This document shows, one piece after another, positions 16,040 to 27,376 of a DNA stretch of 52,524 bases. The position numbers and the translations under genes were made by a program. The stretch is from JBPOHE01 sp052035915 (GTDB lineage: Bacteria; Pseudomonadota; Gammaproteobacteria; Chromatiales; Chromatiaceae), in NCBI GenBank assembly GCA_052035915.1, contig JBPOHE010000030.1, positions 1 through 52,524 on the forward strand, given 5' to 3'. The notes below the pieces were generated by a model. The model did not search any database and was not told the origin of the DNA. It saw only the letters and a program-made list of their open reading frames with translations. Position 1 is the stretch's first letter, and each line of letters starts with the position of its first letter.

Positions 16040-18883
16040 CTAGGTTTCTTCTCTTTCCCTGTTTCCGACCAGCAGACGCAGCTTCTCCAACGCCATGTCG
16101 TATTCGAAGCCCTCGATATGCGGCTGCACCGATCCGACCCCCGGTCCCAGGAGCCCATGGATGAGCCGGGCGGATTGCCGCCAGAGTTGGGTCGCCCGGG
16201 TATCGTCCTTGGCCAGCAGGCCGAGCAGTTCTTCCAATAACGGCTGGGCCGCCACCCGATCGATCGCCGGGACAAGGCCGATATCGCCGGCCGGTTCCGG
16301 GACGAGGCGTCGGATCTTGGCGATCAGCGGCCACATTTCGGCTTCCAGGGCGTCGATGGCGGATACCAGTTCGATCTTGGGGCGGTCGGCGCGGAATCCC
16401 TGCTCCAGATCCCGGGCGAGGTCGCCGAGGTGGAAGGCGCCCAGGGTCGCGGCCAGCCCCTTGAGGCTATGGGCCAGGCGTTGGGCTTCCGCCCTCTGAT
16501 CCGCCGCGAGAAGCTCCCGCAATCTGGCGGCATCTTCCCCGTGGCCGCGGGCGAACTGCCCCAGGAAGCGGAGATAACGGCTCAGGCTCCCGCGGACACT
16601 CCGCAACCCGGCCTTCGGATCGAGTTCCGTCATATCGGCCAAGGCCCATCTGTACCAAGCCTCGTCTTCCGGGGAGAGCCGATCCTCGGCCAGTCTGGTG
16701 ACCATGGCGACGGGGATGGGCAACCAACGCAGCAGGCTGGCGTAGAGTTTGTCCGGCTCGACCGGTTTGCACAGATGGTCGTTCATGCCCGCTTCGAGAC
16801 AGAGACGGCGATCCTCGTCGAAGGCGTTGGCGGTCATGGCCAGGATGGGCAGCGTCGCCTTGCCCGGGAGGCGGCGGATCGCCCGGGTCGCCTCCAGGCC
16901 ATCCATGACCGGCATCTGCATATCCATCAACACCAGGGCATAGTCCTGGTCGCGCACCTGGGCCACCGCCCGTTCGCCGTTGTCCACCACCTCTACGATA
17001 AGACCCATGACCTGCAACAGATCCTGAGCCACCAGTTGATTGATCAGATCGTCTTCCACCAACAGCAGGCGTGTCCCCGGGTAGCGGTTGCACAACAAGG
17101 GCTCGGCTGAAAAGGTGGCGGCGGGCTGGTCCGTCGTCCGTCTAGCCGGTCGAGGCAGGCGGACCCGGATCCAGAAGGTGCTGCCGACCCCGGCCTGGCT
17201 CAGCACCCCTACCTCGCCGCCCATCATGCGCGCCAGGCGTTGGACGATGACCAACCCCAGACCGCTTCCCCCATAGCGCCGGCTGGTGGAGGCGTCGGCC
17301 TGGGAGAAAGGCTGAAAGAGTCGCGATTGCTCCTCGGGGGTGAGGCCGATGCCCTGATCCTCCACCTCCAGGCGCACCAGCAAACCTTCCGGAGCCTCGC
17401 CTTCCAGTCGGGCACGCACCTCTATCGACCCTTGCTCGGAGAACTTGATGGCGTTGCCGATGAGGTTCAGCAGCATCTGTTCCAGACGCAGGGCATCACC
17501 CAGGAGGCGTTCCGGAAGCGCCGGATCCAGCTTGCGGTTCAGCCGCAGACCCTTGCTGGTCGCCCGCTCGGCCAGCATGTCGAGACACTTGTCGAGGCTC
17601 GCCGCCAGGTTGAATTCCGTCGTTTCCAGCCGCAGTCGATCCGCCTCGATCTTGGACAGATCCAGAATGTCGTTGATGATGCCCAGAAGATGTTGCGCCG
17701 CTTCATGGATCTTGCGCAGCTTGTCCTGTTGCCCGGGATTGGCGGTCTCTTTCTGCAACAGATGGGTGAGGCCGATGATGGCGTTCATCGGGGTACGGAT
17801 CTCGTGGCTGGTATTGGCCAGGAAGGCGCTCTTGGCCCGATTCGCCGCCTCCGCCGCTTCCTTGGCCTCCGCCAGTTCAGCCGTGCGCTGTTGCACCAGC
17901 CCTTCGAGATGCTCGCGATACTGTTCCAGTTCCAGGTCCATCGCCCGACGCTCGCTGATGTCGCGTCCCACCACCACCAGGCCGCGTCGGCTGCCGTCGG
18001 CGTGGAAGATGGGGGCCTTGATGACGTCGAATATCCTGTTGATACCGTCCCGGCTGGGAATGATCTCCTCCACCCGGGTGATCCGACCGGCCCGCCAGGC
18101 CGCTTCATCCGAGGCTTCGCAGGCGAGCAGGACTTCCCGTTGGGGCTCCCGGGTCGCCGCCAGCTCGGCGTCCCTGATGCCCCGGTAGTTGCGGCCTTGC
18201 AGTTGAAACAGCCGCAGAAAGCCATCGTTGGCCTCCAGCCAACGGCCTTCGCCGTCCTTGAAGCAGACGACATCCGGCATGGCGTCGATGAGGGTGCGCA
18301 GTTGGGCGCGTTCCTGTTCCAGGGCCTGTTCCGCCCGCCTGCGTTCGCTCAGATCCGTGACCGTCAACAAGAGGTCGTTCCGCAAGCCGTCGAGGATGCG
18401 GGCGGCTTCCAGACGCACCCAGCGAGACGAGGTCTGGCTGGGGCCGAGCAGACCGACCTCCATGGTCTTGCCTTCGGCATGCTGGAACAGGGCCTTGAAT
18501 CTGGAGAGGAAGGGACGACGGTCGGCGTTGACGAGAAAATCGGCGAAGCCCTTGTCCCGTACCCTGGGGCTCGGTTGGTCGACCAGGCGGCAGAAGGTCT
18601 CGTTGACCTCCCGGATCATGGCGTGCTGGTCCAGCACCAGATAGCCCACCGGCGCCTGATGGAAGAGCTGGGCATAGAGATTGCGGGATTCGAGCAGGTC
18701 TTCCTGGGCCCGCCGCAACTCGAAGTTCTGCATCTCCAGCTCGATCTGATGCACCTTGAGTTCGTGAATCAGGCGAGGGATCTCCGTCGGCGGCAGATAA
18801 TCCGGCTGAATGGGGCTGTCGCCGACGAGATCCTCGGCCCGGCGTCGCAGATCCTCGGGAGAGGGGTATTTTTTTATGCCCAT
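16040..18883 (-). CDS. Hybrid sensor histidine kinase (PAS-PAS-HisKA-HATPase-receiver-HPt)
   Basis: 947 residues. The N-terminal 65 residues include a helical segment (IHELKVHQIELEMQNFELRR) common in kinases placed after CheB-CheR fusions. Two PAS units follow (about 65-190 and 195-315), then a coiled linker, HisKA (NTSHEIRTPMN, His near 360), HATPase, receiver (LVLMDMQMPVMDG, Asp near 653) and HPt (RLAHSLKGLAATLG, His near 802). No membrane segment is seen. It starts 33 bp after the CheB-CheR gene in the same direction, so the two are probably one operon and one pathway. The HisKA-proximal linker is almost identical to that of the kinase at 11074. Confidence 0.92.
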   Translation of the reverse strand: MGIKKYPSPEDLRRRAEDLVGDSPIQPDYLPPTEIPRLIHELKVHQIELEMQNFELRRAQEDLLESRNLYAQLFHQAPVGYLVLDQHAMIREVNETFCRLVDQPSPRVRDKGFADFLVNADRRPFLSRFKALFQHAEGKTMEVGLLGPSQTSSRWVRLEAARILDGLRNDLLLTVTDLSERRRAEQALEQERAQLRTLIDAMPDVVCFKDGEGRWLEANDGFLRLFQLQGRNYRGIRDAELAATREPQREVLLACEASDEAAWRAGRITRVEEIIPSRDGINRIFDVIKAPIFHADGSRRGLVVVGRDISERRAMDLELEQYREHLEGLVQQRTAELAEAKEAAEAANRAKSAFLANTSHEIRTPMNAIIGLTHLLQKETANPGQQDKLRKIHEAAQHLLGIINDILDLSKIEADRLRLETTEFNLAASLDKCLDMLAERATSKGLRLNRKLDPALPERLLGDALRLEQMLLNLIGNAIKFSEQGSIEVRARLEGEAPEGLLVRLEVEDQGIGLTPEEQSRLFQPFSQADASTSRRYGGSGLGLVIVQRLARMMGGEVGVLSQAGVGSTFWIRVRLPRPARRTTDQPAATFSAEPLLCNRYPGTRLLLVEDDLINQLVAQDLLQVMGLIVEVVDNGERAVAQVRDQDYALVLMDMQMPVMDGLEATRAIRRLPGKATLPILAMTANAFDEDRRLCLEAGMNDHLCKPVEPDKLYASLLRWLPIPVAMVTRLAEDRLSPEDEAWYRWALADMTELDPKAGLRSVRGSLSRYLRFLGQFARGHGEDAARLRELLAADQRAEAQRLAHSLKGLAATLGAFHLGDLARDLEQGFRADRPKIELVSAIDALEAEMWPLIAKIRRLVPEPAGDIGLVPAIDRVAAQPLLEELLGLLAKDDTRATQLWRQSARLIHGLLGPGVGSVQPHIEGFEYDMALEKLRLLVGNREREET

Positions 18884-18916
18884 AGCGTGAGACCCGAATC
18901 AAGGGGAAGGGGGTGG

Positions 18917-21904
18917 CTAGTCATACGTCGACTCGGGGAGCCTGAGATTCCCGCGGGTGATGGGGCAGGCATCGCAGAGCGTGCCGTCATGCCCGGTAAT
19001 GTCGTGGACCATGCCGATGAGGACGCTGGGTATCCCCTGGGCATCCAGCTTGAACTCGGATTTCTCCCGCACCACCCGAACACTGCCGTCGGGACGGGCG
19101 ACCCGGTGGACGAAATCGAAGTGCTTGCCTTGTTCCAGTGCCTGATGGAAGGTGGCGCGCACCTGATCCCGGTCCTCCGGCGGGGCCGAGCGGACGAAGG
19201 TCTCATAGTTCGGTTGGTGATGTTCCGGATCGAGACCGAAGATGTGGTAGATCTCGTTCGACCAGTAGAGATGGCGGGTTCTGAGGTTGAGGCGCCAACT
19301 GCCGACACGGGCCAATTGCTGGGTGGTTTCCAGGATCTGGGCGATCTCCTTCTGATCGGCTTCCACCTGTCGGAGTTGCGCGACGTCGACGAAGATCAGT
19401 ACCACGCCGGAAGGGTAGGGCCCGCCGACCTGATAGGGCATCGCCCGCATGAGAAAATACCCGCCATCCTCGGTACGCACCTCGCGTTCCAGCAGCTTGC
19501 CGCTGAGCAAGACCTCGTGCACCGCCACGACCGGATCTTCACCGATGAGCTTATGGGTCAGATGGGAGATGGGGCGACCGATATCGCCGGGCAGGATGCG
19601 ATAGATGCGGCCCAGTTCGGGGGTGAACTTGCGGATCTCCTGATTCTCGTCCAGGAACAGGGTCGCCACCCTGGTGGTGGCCATGAAGTTTTCCAGGTCG
19701 TTGGTCATCTCGGTCAGTTCGAGGATCTTGGTCTGATACTCGGTATTGACCGTATGCAGCTCCTCGTTGACCGATTGCAACTCTTCGTTGGTGCTCTGCA
19801 ACTCCTCGTTGCTGGCAAGCAGTTCCTCGTTCGTGGCCTGGAGTTCCTCGTTGGAGGTCTCCAGTTCCTCGATGGTGGCCTGGAGATTTTCCTTGGTGAA
19901 CTGGAGTTCCTGTTCCAGATCGCCGATGCGTTGCTCCGCCTCTCGGCTGAGGTCGAATTCCTGCGTCTCGCCCTGGCTCGTCTCCGGGCGCGGCGAAGGC
20001 ATGTCCTTGATGAAGACAGCCGCCAAGGGCTCCTGACCCTTCTTGCCGTTCACCTTGCGGATATGCATCTGCACCGAGCGTACCGCGTTTTGCCAGGGGA
20101 TACGGATATTGGTGTACTTGAGTTCGGGCACACCGCCGAAGATCTTCTGCAACCCGGTGGCCATGGGGATGGCGAGTTCCTTTTCCGCCATGCGACTGAT
20201 GTCGTTGATCTGCTTGCCGGTGGGAAGCCGCAGCAGGCCCTGGGTATTGCCCACCAGGTGGACGAGTTCCATGTTCTCGTTCACCACCGCCACCAGCGGG
20301 ATGTAATCTTCGGCCAGGGTGTCCAGCAGGCGTTCCAAGAGGCGTTCCTCCTCGCGGTGACTCAGATTGGAAAAGCCGCGGGTCCGGCGATTCGGTGTGT
20401 ATTGGACTCCGGTGTCGATGACGGGCTGGAAAAGCAGCTTGGCGTCCGGCACCAGACGCTTTTTCCCCTGGGAACGATAGATCTTGAACTTGTTGTGCAG
20501 GGGGCCGAAGAAGTCGGTCATCTCACCCGGGGTCTCGCTGGTGCCCAACAGCAACAGCCCCTGGGGGGTGAGGGAGAAGTTGATGGACTCCAACACTTTC
20601 TGTTGCAACACCGGTTGCAGATAGATGAGGAGATTGCGGCAGCTCACCAGGTCGATATTGGTGAAGGGTGGGTCCTTGATCAGGTTGTGCTGGGCGAACA
20701 CCACCATCTCGCGGATGCCGCGTTGCACCTGATATTGGTTCTCCCGCCGCACGAAATATTTGCTCAGGACGCCCGGAGGGAGATCGGCGGCGATGCTTTC
20801 GGGATAGATTCCGCTGCCGGCCCGCTGGATGGCCTCGCGGTCGATATCGGTGGCGAAGATCTTCAGAGGTATGGACCGTTGTAACCGATCCATGCACTCC
20901 TGGGCCAGGATGGCCAGGGTATAGGCCTCCTCTCCCGAGGAGCAGCCCGCCACCCAGAAACGGATCTCCTCCCGGTTGTTGCCCTGTTTGAGCAACTCGG
21001 GGAGGTAGAGATTGGCGATCTCATCGAACACCTCGCGATCGCGGAAGAAACTGGTGACCCCGATGAGCAGTTCCCGGTAGAGGGTCGAGACCTCGCTGGG
21101 GCGGCTTTCCAGCAGCCGGACATAGTCTCTGAGATCGGTCATCTGGCAGACCGAGATCCGCCGCTCGATGCGCCGCAGCACGGTGCTGGGCTTGTAGAAG
21201 GTGAAATCCACCCGGGTCTGTTCCCGCAGCAGGGCGAAGATGCGGGTCAGGCCGTCCTCGTCCGAGAGCAGGGCATGGGGGCGGTCGGCCACCACGGCGA
21301 AGGGACGCCGCAGGAAGCCCAGCAGCCGGCTGGGCATCTCCTCCGGCGGCAGCTCGACATCGGTCAGACCGGTATCGATGGCCGCCCGCGGCATGCCGTC
21401 GAACTTCGCCGATTCCTGGCTCTGCACCATGACCATGCCTCCAGCCTCCTTGATGGCGCGGATGCCACGGACGCCGTCGCTGCCGGTCCCGGAGAGGATG
21501 ATGCCGATGACCTTTTCGCCCTGATCCTCCGCCAGGGAACGCAGAAAGGCGTCGATCGGCATGTTGATGCCCTTGCTGTGGTCCAGATCGGTGAGGATCA
21601 GCTTGCCGTGAAAGATGGTCAGGAGCTTGCGCGGCGGGATGAGATAGACTGTGTTCGGTTCCACCCACATGGCCTCCTCGGCGCGACGCACCGGCATGCC
21701 GGTGCGTTTCGACAACAGCTCCACCATGAGGCTTTTGTAGTCCGGCGACAGGTGCTGGATGACGATGAACGCCAGCCCGCTGTCCGCCGGCATGTTGGTG
21801 AAAAAGGCTTCCAACGCCTCCAGCCCCCCGGCCGAGGCACCGATGCCGACGTAGTACAGAGGTTTGGCGGTCGCTTGATATTCTTCGTTATTCTGTTCGG
21901 CCAT
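18917..21904 (-). CDS. CheB-CheR-PAS fusion (chemotaxis-type methylesterase/methyltransferase)
   Basis: 995 residues from the ATG at 21904 (GGGGAGGATC upstream). Residues about 15-200 are a CheB methylesterase without its receiver: GIGASAGG (Ser), QHLSP (His) and LSGTGSDG (Asp) supply the catalytic triad. Residues about 230-480 are CheR: SFFRDREVFDEI, WVAGCSSGEEAYTLA for SAM binding, IFATDID and VSCRNLLIYL. A heptad coiled coil of NEELQ-type repeats spans about 640-735, followed by two PAS units (about 735-845 and 865-975). The chain stops there without a kinase domain; the kinase follows as a separate gene. Such fusions probably methylate or demethylate non-MCP targets. It is divergent from the receiver-kinase at 22102. 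Confidence 0.92.
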   Translation of the reverse strand: MAEQNNEEYQATAKPLYYVGIGASAGGLEALEAFFTNMPADSGLAFIVIQHLSPDYKSLMVELLSKRTGMPVRRAEEAMWVEPNTVYLIPPRKLLTIFHGKLILTDLDHSKGINMPIDAFLRSLAEDQGEKVIGIILSGTGSDGVRGIRAIKEAGGMVMVQSQESAKFDGMPRAAIDTGLTDVELPPEEMPSRLLGFLRRPFAVVADRPHALLSDEDGLTRIFALLREQTRVDFTFYKPSTVLRRIERRISVCQMTDLRDYVRLLESRPSEVSTLYRELLIGVTSFFRDREVFDEIANLYLPELLKQGNNREEIRFWVAGCSSGEEAYTLAILAQECMDRLQRSIPLKIFATDIDREAIQRAGSGIYPESIAADLPPGVLSKYFVRRENQYQVQRGIREMVVFAQHNLIKDPPFTNIDLVSCRNLLIYLQPVLQQKVLESINFSLTPQGLLLLGTSETPGEMTDFFGPLHNKFKIYRSQGKKRLVPDAKLLFQPVIDTGVQYTPNRRTRGFSNLSHREEERLLERLLDTLAEDYIPLVAVVNENMELVHLVGNTQGLLRLPTGKQINDISRMAEKELAIPMATGLQKIFGGVPELKYTNIRIPWQNAVRSVQMHIRKVNGKKGQEPLAAVFIKDMPSPRPETSQGETQEFDLSREAEQRIGDLEQELQFTKENLQATIEELETSNEELQATNEELLASNEELQSTNEELQSVNEELHTVNTEYQTKILELTEMTNDLENFMATTRVATLFLDENQEIRKFTPELGRIYRILPGDIGRPISHLTHKLIGEDPVVAVHEVLLSGKLLEREVRTEDGGYFLMRAMPYQVGGPYPSGVVLIFVDVAQLRQVEADQKEIAQILETTQQLARVGSWRLNLRTRHLYWSNEIYHIFGLDPEHHQPNYETFVRSAPPEDRDQVRATFHQALEQGKHFDFVHRVARPDGSVRVVREKSEFKLDAQGIPSVLIGMVHDITGHDGTLCDACPITRGNLRLPESTYD

Positions 21905-22101
21905 GGCCGATGATCCTCCCCCTCGTGTCTTAACTTGCTCTGAGTCTGTTCGGAATCCCTCTATTATTGAACAGATGATGGGCCCGGTATCTAGCCCATC
22001 TTCTCGGCGACCGACGAAGCCCGAGTACCTGACCTTGACTGGTTCCCCGAAGCTGCGGATCCTTCGAGGGTAGTGAGAGAAAGCTTTCTCGTAAGAACAA
22101 C

Positions 22102-23322
<1,221 letters not shown>

Positions 23323-23449
23323 GCCGGTTTGCAGGGGCTTGAGGAGCCGAACCGCCTGATTCATCGCCGCCGAGGCACCTACGGCGGCGCATTAGCGTCC
23401 AACCAAAGGGGCTTTGGAACCAATTCACAAATAAAGGCGTACAGGGCCA

Positions 23450-23791
23450 ATGATCACCGAACTCTTTCATGCGATCGATCGCAAAGATCTTGTCGCTTTT
23501 AAATCATGCTTGTCCGACGACTGTCTGTTCCGTTTTGGTAATCAACCACAAGTGCGGGGAAGAGAGTCGATCGGCGATATCGTTGGTGGGTTCTTCAACT
23601 CAATCCAATCATTGAACCATGATCTGATTCATTCATGGTCTATTGAAGATGGATTTGTCTGTCATGGGATTGTTACCTACACCAAGTATGACGGCACTTC
23701 GTTATCCGTTCCTTTTTGCAATATATGCAAATTCAAACAGTCGAAAATAGGCGAATATCTGATTTTCGTCGATATTTCCCGGCTCTATTGA
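23450..23791 (+). CDS. Small NTF2/SnoaL-fold protein
   Basis: 113 residues with the SnoaL-like opening ITELFHAIDRKDLVAFKSCL and the following DDCLFRFGNQPQVRGRESI. The function is unknown; family members bind or transform small ligands. Its base composition is visibly richer in A and T than the kinase genes on both sides, and its codon use differs (many AAA, TTT, ATT), which suggests a different origin. The Shine-Dalgarno is weak. It is convergent with the membrane hybrid kinase 33 bp downstream. Confidence 0.7.
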   Translation: MITELFHAIDRKDLVAFKSCLSDDCLFRFGNQPQVRGRESIGDIVGGFFNSIQSLNHDLIHSWSIEDGFVCHGIVTYTKYDGTSLSVPFCNICKFKQSKIGEYLIFVDISRLY

Positions 23792-23824
23792 GAACAGGCC
23801 CAGGGGGCCTCCTGAGTTCTCCGC

Positions 23825-26002
23825 TCATGAGGCTTGCATCCATTTCAGCACGGTTGCATAGAAATCGTCCGGCTCCATCGGCTTGGTCACGAAGTCGTTC
23901 ATCCCGGCCGCAAAACAGCTATTCCGGTCTTCCTCGAGGACATTCGCCGTCAGGGCGATGATCGGCACCCCTTCACCATTGGGCCGGCGGCGGATCTGGC
24001 GCGCGGCCTCGCGGCCATCCAGCTTCGGCATCTGGAGATCGAGCAGGATCAGATCGTATCGAGTGGCCGCGGCCAGCCGGACCGCTTGTTCTCCGTTGTC
24101 GGCCACATCGACCTGCTGTCCCGCGGCTTCCAGCCAGAGAAAGATGATCTCGCGATTGACCGGTTCGTCCTCTACCAGGAGGAGACGACGGCCTGGAAAA
24201 TCCCGCCGCAATCGCTCTTCGGCCTCGCTGTCCATGGCGTCGGGTTCCAGCGTCGGACCGGGGCGGGCCTTCGACAAGCGGGCGGTAAACCAAAACCGGC
24301 TGCCCACCCCCGGGGTACTCTCGGCCCCGGCGTCGCCATCCATCATCTGGGCGATCCGGCGGGTGATGGTCAGACCCAGACCCGTACCGCCATATTGACG
24401 GGTGATGGAATTATCCGCCTGGACAAAGGGGGCAAACAACTTGGGCATGGTCTCGGGGTCGATGCCGATACCCTCGTCCTGAACCTCGAAGCGCAGCTTC
24501 ATACTTTCGTCCTGTTCTTCCAGGATCGCCACCCGCAAGCCGATGGTGCCGCGCTTGGTGAACTTGATGGCGTTGTTGAGGTAGTTGAGCAGGGCCTGCT
24601 GGAGACGGGTGGTATCGCCCATGAGGCCGACCCGGATGGGGGCCACCTCGAACCGGAGTTGGAGACGCTTGGCCAGCAGGCGGGGTTCGAGCATCCCGGC
24701 GACCCGGTGTACCAGCTGATCCACATCGATTTCCTGACTGGCCAGGCTGAAGCGGCCGGCCTCGATCTTCGACAGGTCGAGTATATCGTTGATGACCGCC
24801 GCCAAGTGCTTGCTGGCGGCCTCTTGTTTGGTGATCCATTCCCTTTGTTTCGGTGTCAGGCCCTCGCGGCGGATCAGATGCGCCATGCCGGAAATAGCGT
24901 TGAGCGGGGTGCGGATCTCATGGGACATATTGGCCAGAAAGGCACTCTTGGCCACATTGGCGGTCTCGGCGGCTTCCTTGGCCTGCCTGAGTTCGGCGGT
25001 GCGCTCGCTGACCCGCCGTTCGAGTTCGGCATTGAGGGTTTTCAGGGCCTCCTCGGCCTGCTTGCGGTCGGTCAGGTCGACATGGGTTCCGGCCAGGCGT
25101 CGGGGCTGGCCGTCGGCGTCGAAGTGGGTCACCTTGCCGCGGCGAAGTATCCATTTCCACTGCCCATCCTTCGCCAACAGGCGATATTCCAGTTCGCCGT
25201 GCCCGCTGGTCTCGATGGTCCCGATGGACAGGGCCTCGGCAACGCGCGGACGGTCCTGGGGATGCAGGAGTCGGAACAGATCGCGCTGATGAGACCCCAA
25301 CTCCTGCTCGCTATAGCCGAGCATGTCCGCAAAGCGTCGGGAAAACTGGAGCTCATCCGTCCGGATGTCCCAGTCCCAGATCGCATCTCCCGCCCCCTCC
25401 AAGGCCAGGCGCCAGCGCGCTTCGGTGCGGCGCAACACCTCCCGTTCCTGCTCGCGCCGATGCTGCTGCTCCTTCAGGGTTTCGTAATTCTCGAAGATGA
25501 AGAACAGGGCAAAGAGGTAGATACAGGTGGTGAGCAGGTCGAATGACGAATAGCCCGTGGTGACCTGGGGCATGAAATGTCCGGCGACCAGGGCCGCGAG
25601 GATCCCGAACAGCCAGCGTCGTCCGGCGCGACGGCCTTTGAGGAAAAAGGCCGAGGCCGACAGCAGAAAAAACAGGGAGACCCGGGTGGGGTTGTACGGG
25701 GCGAGCAGGTAGATGGCAAAGAACAGCAGAAAACAGAGGGCCAGGGCGATCGAGGCGACGATTTCGATCTTGTCTTTGTGCCGGTCGAGGTAGATGAGCA
25801 GGCTGAAATTGAGGACAGCGAACGCCAGGTCGATCGAACCCAGCAAGAGGCTGGCTTGCATTCGGATGAAGCCAAGGCCGAAGGCCACCACCCCCGCCAG
25901 CAGAAAGACGCTGTTCAAGAATACGATCTTGTGCTTGACCCCTTGCTCCGCGGCGGAAAAATGCAGGTTGAACCACAAGAACTTAGTCGAAGTATCGGTC
26001 AT
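23825..26002 (-). CDS. Membrane-bound hybrid sensor histidine kinase
   Basis: 725 residues. The first 180 residues hold five or six membrane segments (for example FLLAGVVAFGLGFIRM, LALCFLLFFAIYLLAP, LLTTCIYLFALFFIF) with short loops, a membrane sensor type without a large periplasmic domain. One PAS unit (about 195-320) follows, then HisKA (NMSHEIRTPLNAI, His near 359), HATPase (NAIKFTKRG, GTGLGLTIT) and a receiver (LILLDLQMPKLDG, Asp near 657; VTKPMEPDD). It ends just after the receiver without HPt, unlike the two kinases at 11074 and 16040, so it needs an external HPt to complete a relay. Confidence 0.9.
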   Translation of the reverse strand: MTDTSTKFLWFNLHFSAAEQGVKHKIVFLNSVFLLAGVVAFGLGFIRMQASLLLGSIDLAFAVLNFSLLIYLDRHKDKIEIVASIALALCFLLFFAIYLLAPYNPTRVSLFFLLSASAFFLKGRRAGRRWLFGILAALVAGHFMPQVTTGYSSFDLLTTCIYLFALFFIFENYETLKEQQHRREQEREVLRRTEARWRLALEGAGDAIWDWDIRTDELQFSRRFADMLGYSEQELGSHQRDLFRLLHPQDRPRVAEALSIGTIETSGHGELEYRLLAKDGQWKWILRRGKVTHFDADGQPRRLAGTHVDLTDRKQAEEALKTLNAELERRVSERTAELRQAKEAAETANVAKSAFLANMSHEIRTPLNAISGMAHLIRREGLTPKQREWITKQEAASKHLAAVINDILDLSKIEAGRFSLASQEIDVDQLVHRVAGMLEPRLLAKRLQLRFEVAPIRVGLMGDTTRLQQALLNYLNNAIKFTKRGTIGLRVAILEEQDESMKLRFEVQDEGIGIDPETMPKLFAPFVQADNSITRQYGGTGLGLTITRRIAQMMDGDAGAESTPGVGSRFWFTARLSKARPGPTLEPDAMDSEAEERLRRDFPGRRLLLVEDEPVNREIIFLWLEAAGQQVDVADNGEQAVRLAAATRYDLILLDLQMPKLDGREAARQIRRRPNGEGVPIIALTANVLEEDRNSCFAAGMNDFVTKPMEPDDFYATVLKWMQAS

Positions 26003-26155
26003 AGCTTATTGTTCTTATCTCGCCCAGACGGCCAGTGATTATTCACTAATTCGCTTGATAGGCCCAAAAGGCTTTTCAGGCCGTCTTGGGCCGGACATTG
26101 GGGAGGTTCCACTTCCGGATCTCCCCGCCTGATCCGGGTTGCACGGCCGCTGGCT

Positions 26156-27376
26156 TCAGCTCCGAGATTGGAGCAGACGTCTGAACCAAAGAATCATGAC
26201 CAGGCCCGGCAGGGCTCCCAGACCCAGGCTGGACCAGGCCAAGCCCCAGGCGGTGCCCGGCGATAGCTCGGTGGCTCGGGCCCAATCCAACACCAGTCCG
26301 AATACCCAGGGGCTGATGGCGCCGGCGCCGAAACCGAGCACTGAGCGGATCGAGTAGGCGGCGCCAAGTCGATGCCCGGGTACCACCTCCGCAACCGCCG
26401 CCGAGTAGACGGCGGAGTCGCCGATGGCAAAAAGGTTGTACAGGAGGACCATGACGAACACCACAGCCGCCGGGCCCTCCACCAACCAACCGAGGCTGAA
26501 GGAACAGGAAAGGCTGGCCAGGGACATCAGCAGCATAACCAGGGGGCTACCGAGGGAATCCGCGAGGCGGCCGCCGAGCAGACTTCCCAGGCTCGACACC
26601 AGATGAGCCAGGGCGGCCAGCCCCAACCCATAGCCGATCCCGGCCCCGCCGCCGGTTGGTCCCGACTCGACGACGAAACTCGGCAACCAGGCCCAGAGTC
26701 CGAGCAGTTCCCAGCAATGGAAACTGTAGGCGAGGATGCAGGCGATGGCGGCGCGATTGACCAACAGATCGGACCAGCCTTCCCGGCCCTGGGGCGGATC
26801 GAGCGCGAGCCGGGTCTCCTCGACTTGCCTCAGTCCCTGTCGCAGCCAGAGGATCCCCGGAAAACAGGCCAGGGCAGAGAGGATCAGGGCCGCCCGCCAG
26901 CCGGCGAAGGGAATGACCAGGGCCGCGAGCAGGAGGGCGAGGGCATATCCGATGGAGCCCGAGGCCAGATAGAGTCCCATGGCCGCCCCCCGGGAACCCT
27001 GGGGGCTACGCTCGTAGATGAGTTTCAGGCCCGGGGTGTAGGTCCCCCCGGAACAGAGACCGGCCAGGCCGTAGAGGATCAGCGCCGAGAGGTAGCCGTT
27101 AGCGAAGCAGGCAAAGAGAATGGAGGCGAGCGCCGAGGCGATACTCATGCGCAACAGGGTCACTTTGGCCCCGAAGCGATCGGCCAGAAATCCGGCCACG
27201 AAGAGGGAAATCAGGTAGCCGAGATGCCAGGCGCTTTGCACGCTCCCGGCCTGGGCGCGGCTGATGCCCCAGTCTTCCCCCACCCAGGGGATGACGGCGG
27301 AATAGGCGGTGAAGATCAGGGACATCCAGACCCGACCCAGACAGAGCCGAGACAACCAGCGGTCAATGGCAATCAT
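26156..27376 (-). CDS. Major facilitator superfamily transporter
   Basis: 406 residues with twelve hydrophobic segments. The loop after the second segment reads GFLADRFGAK, the MFS motif A. There is a duplicated six-helix layout with a central hydrophilic stretch near residues 190-210 (LRQVEETRLALDPPQGREG). Such proteins move small solutes by uniport or ion-coupled transport. No substrate can be named. The gene is monocistronic, downstream of the membrane kinase gene in transcription order only by position; the 150-bp gap between them (26003-26155) holds no feature I recognise. Confidence 0.88.
   Translation of the reverse strand: MIAIDRWLSRLCLGRVWMSLIFTAYSAVIPWVGEDWGISRAQAGSVQSAWHLGYLISLFVAGFLADRFGAKVTLLRMSIASALASILFACFANGYLSALILYGLAGLCSGGTYTPGLKLIYERSPQGSRGAAMGLYLASGSIGYALALLLAALVIPFAGWRAALILSALACFPGILWLRQGLRQVEETRLALDPPQGREGWSDLLVNRAAIACILAYSFHCWELLGLWAWLPSFVVESGPTGGGAGIGYGLGLAALAHLVSSLGSLLGGRLADSLGSPLVMLLMSLASLSCSFSLGWLVEGPAAVVFVMVLLYNLFAIGDSAVYSAAVAEVVPGHRLGAAYSIRSVLGFGAGAISPWVFGLVLDWARATELSPGTAWGLAWSSLGLGALPGLVMILWFRRLLQSRS

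Noticed and set aside
17240..20884. A very long open frame (1214 codons) on the plus strand across two minus-strand genes
   Set aside because: It lies entirely antisense to the hybrid kinase and CheB-CheR genes, whose domains are unambiguous. Long antisense frames are expected opposite high-GC coding sequence, and the translated product has no domain pattern. The same applies to plus-strand frames at 13192-14493 and 23834-25546 and the minus-strand frame at 48410-50146.
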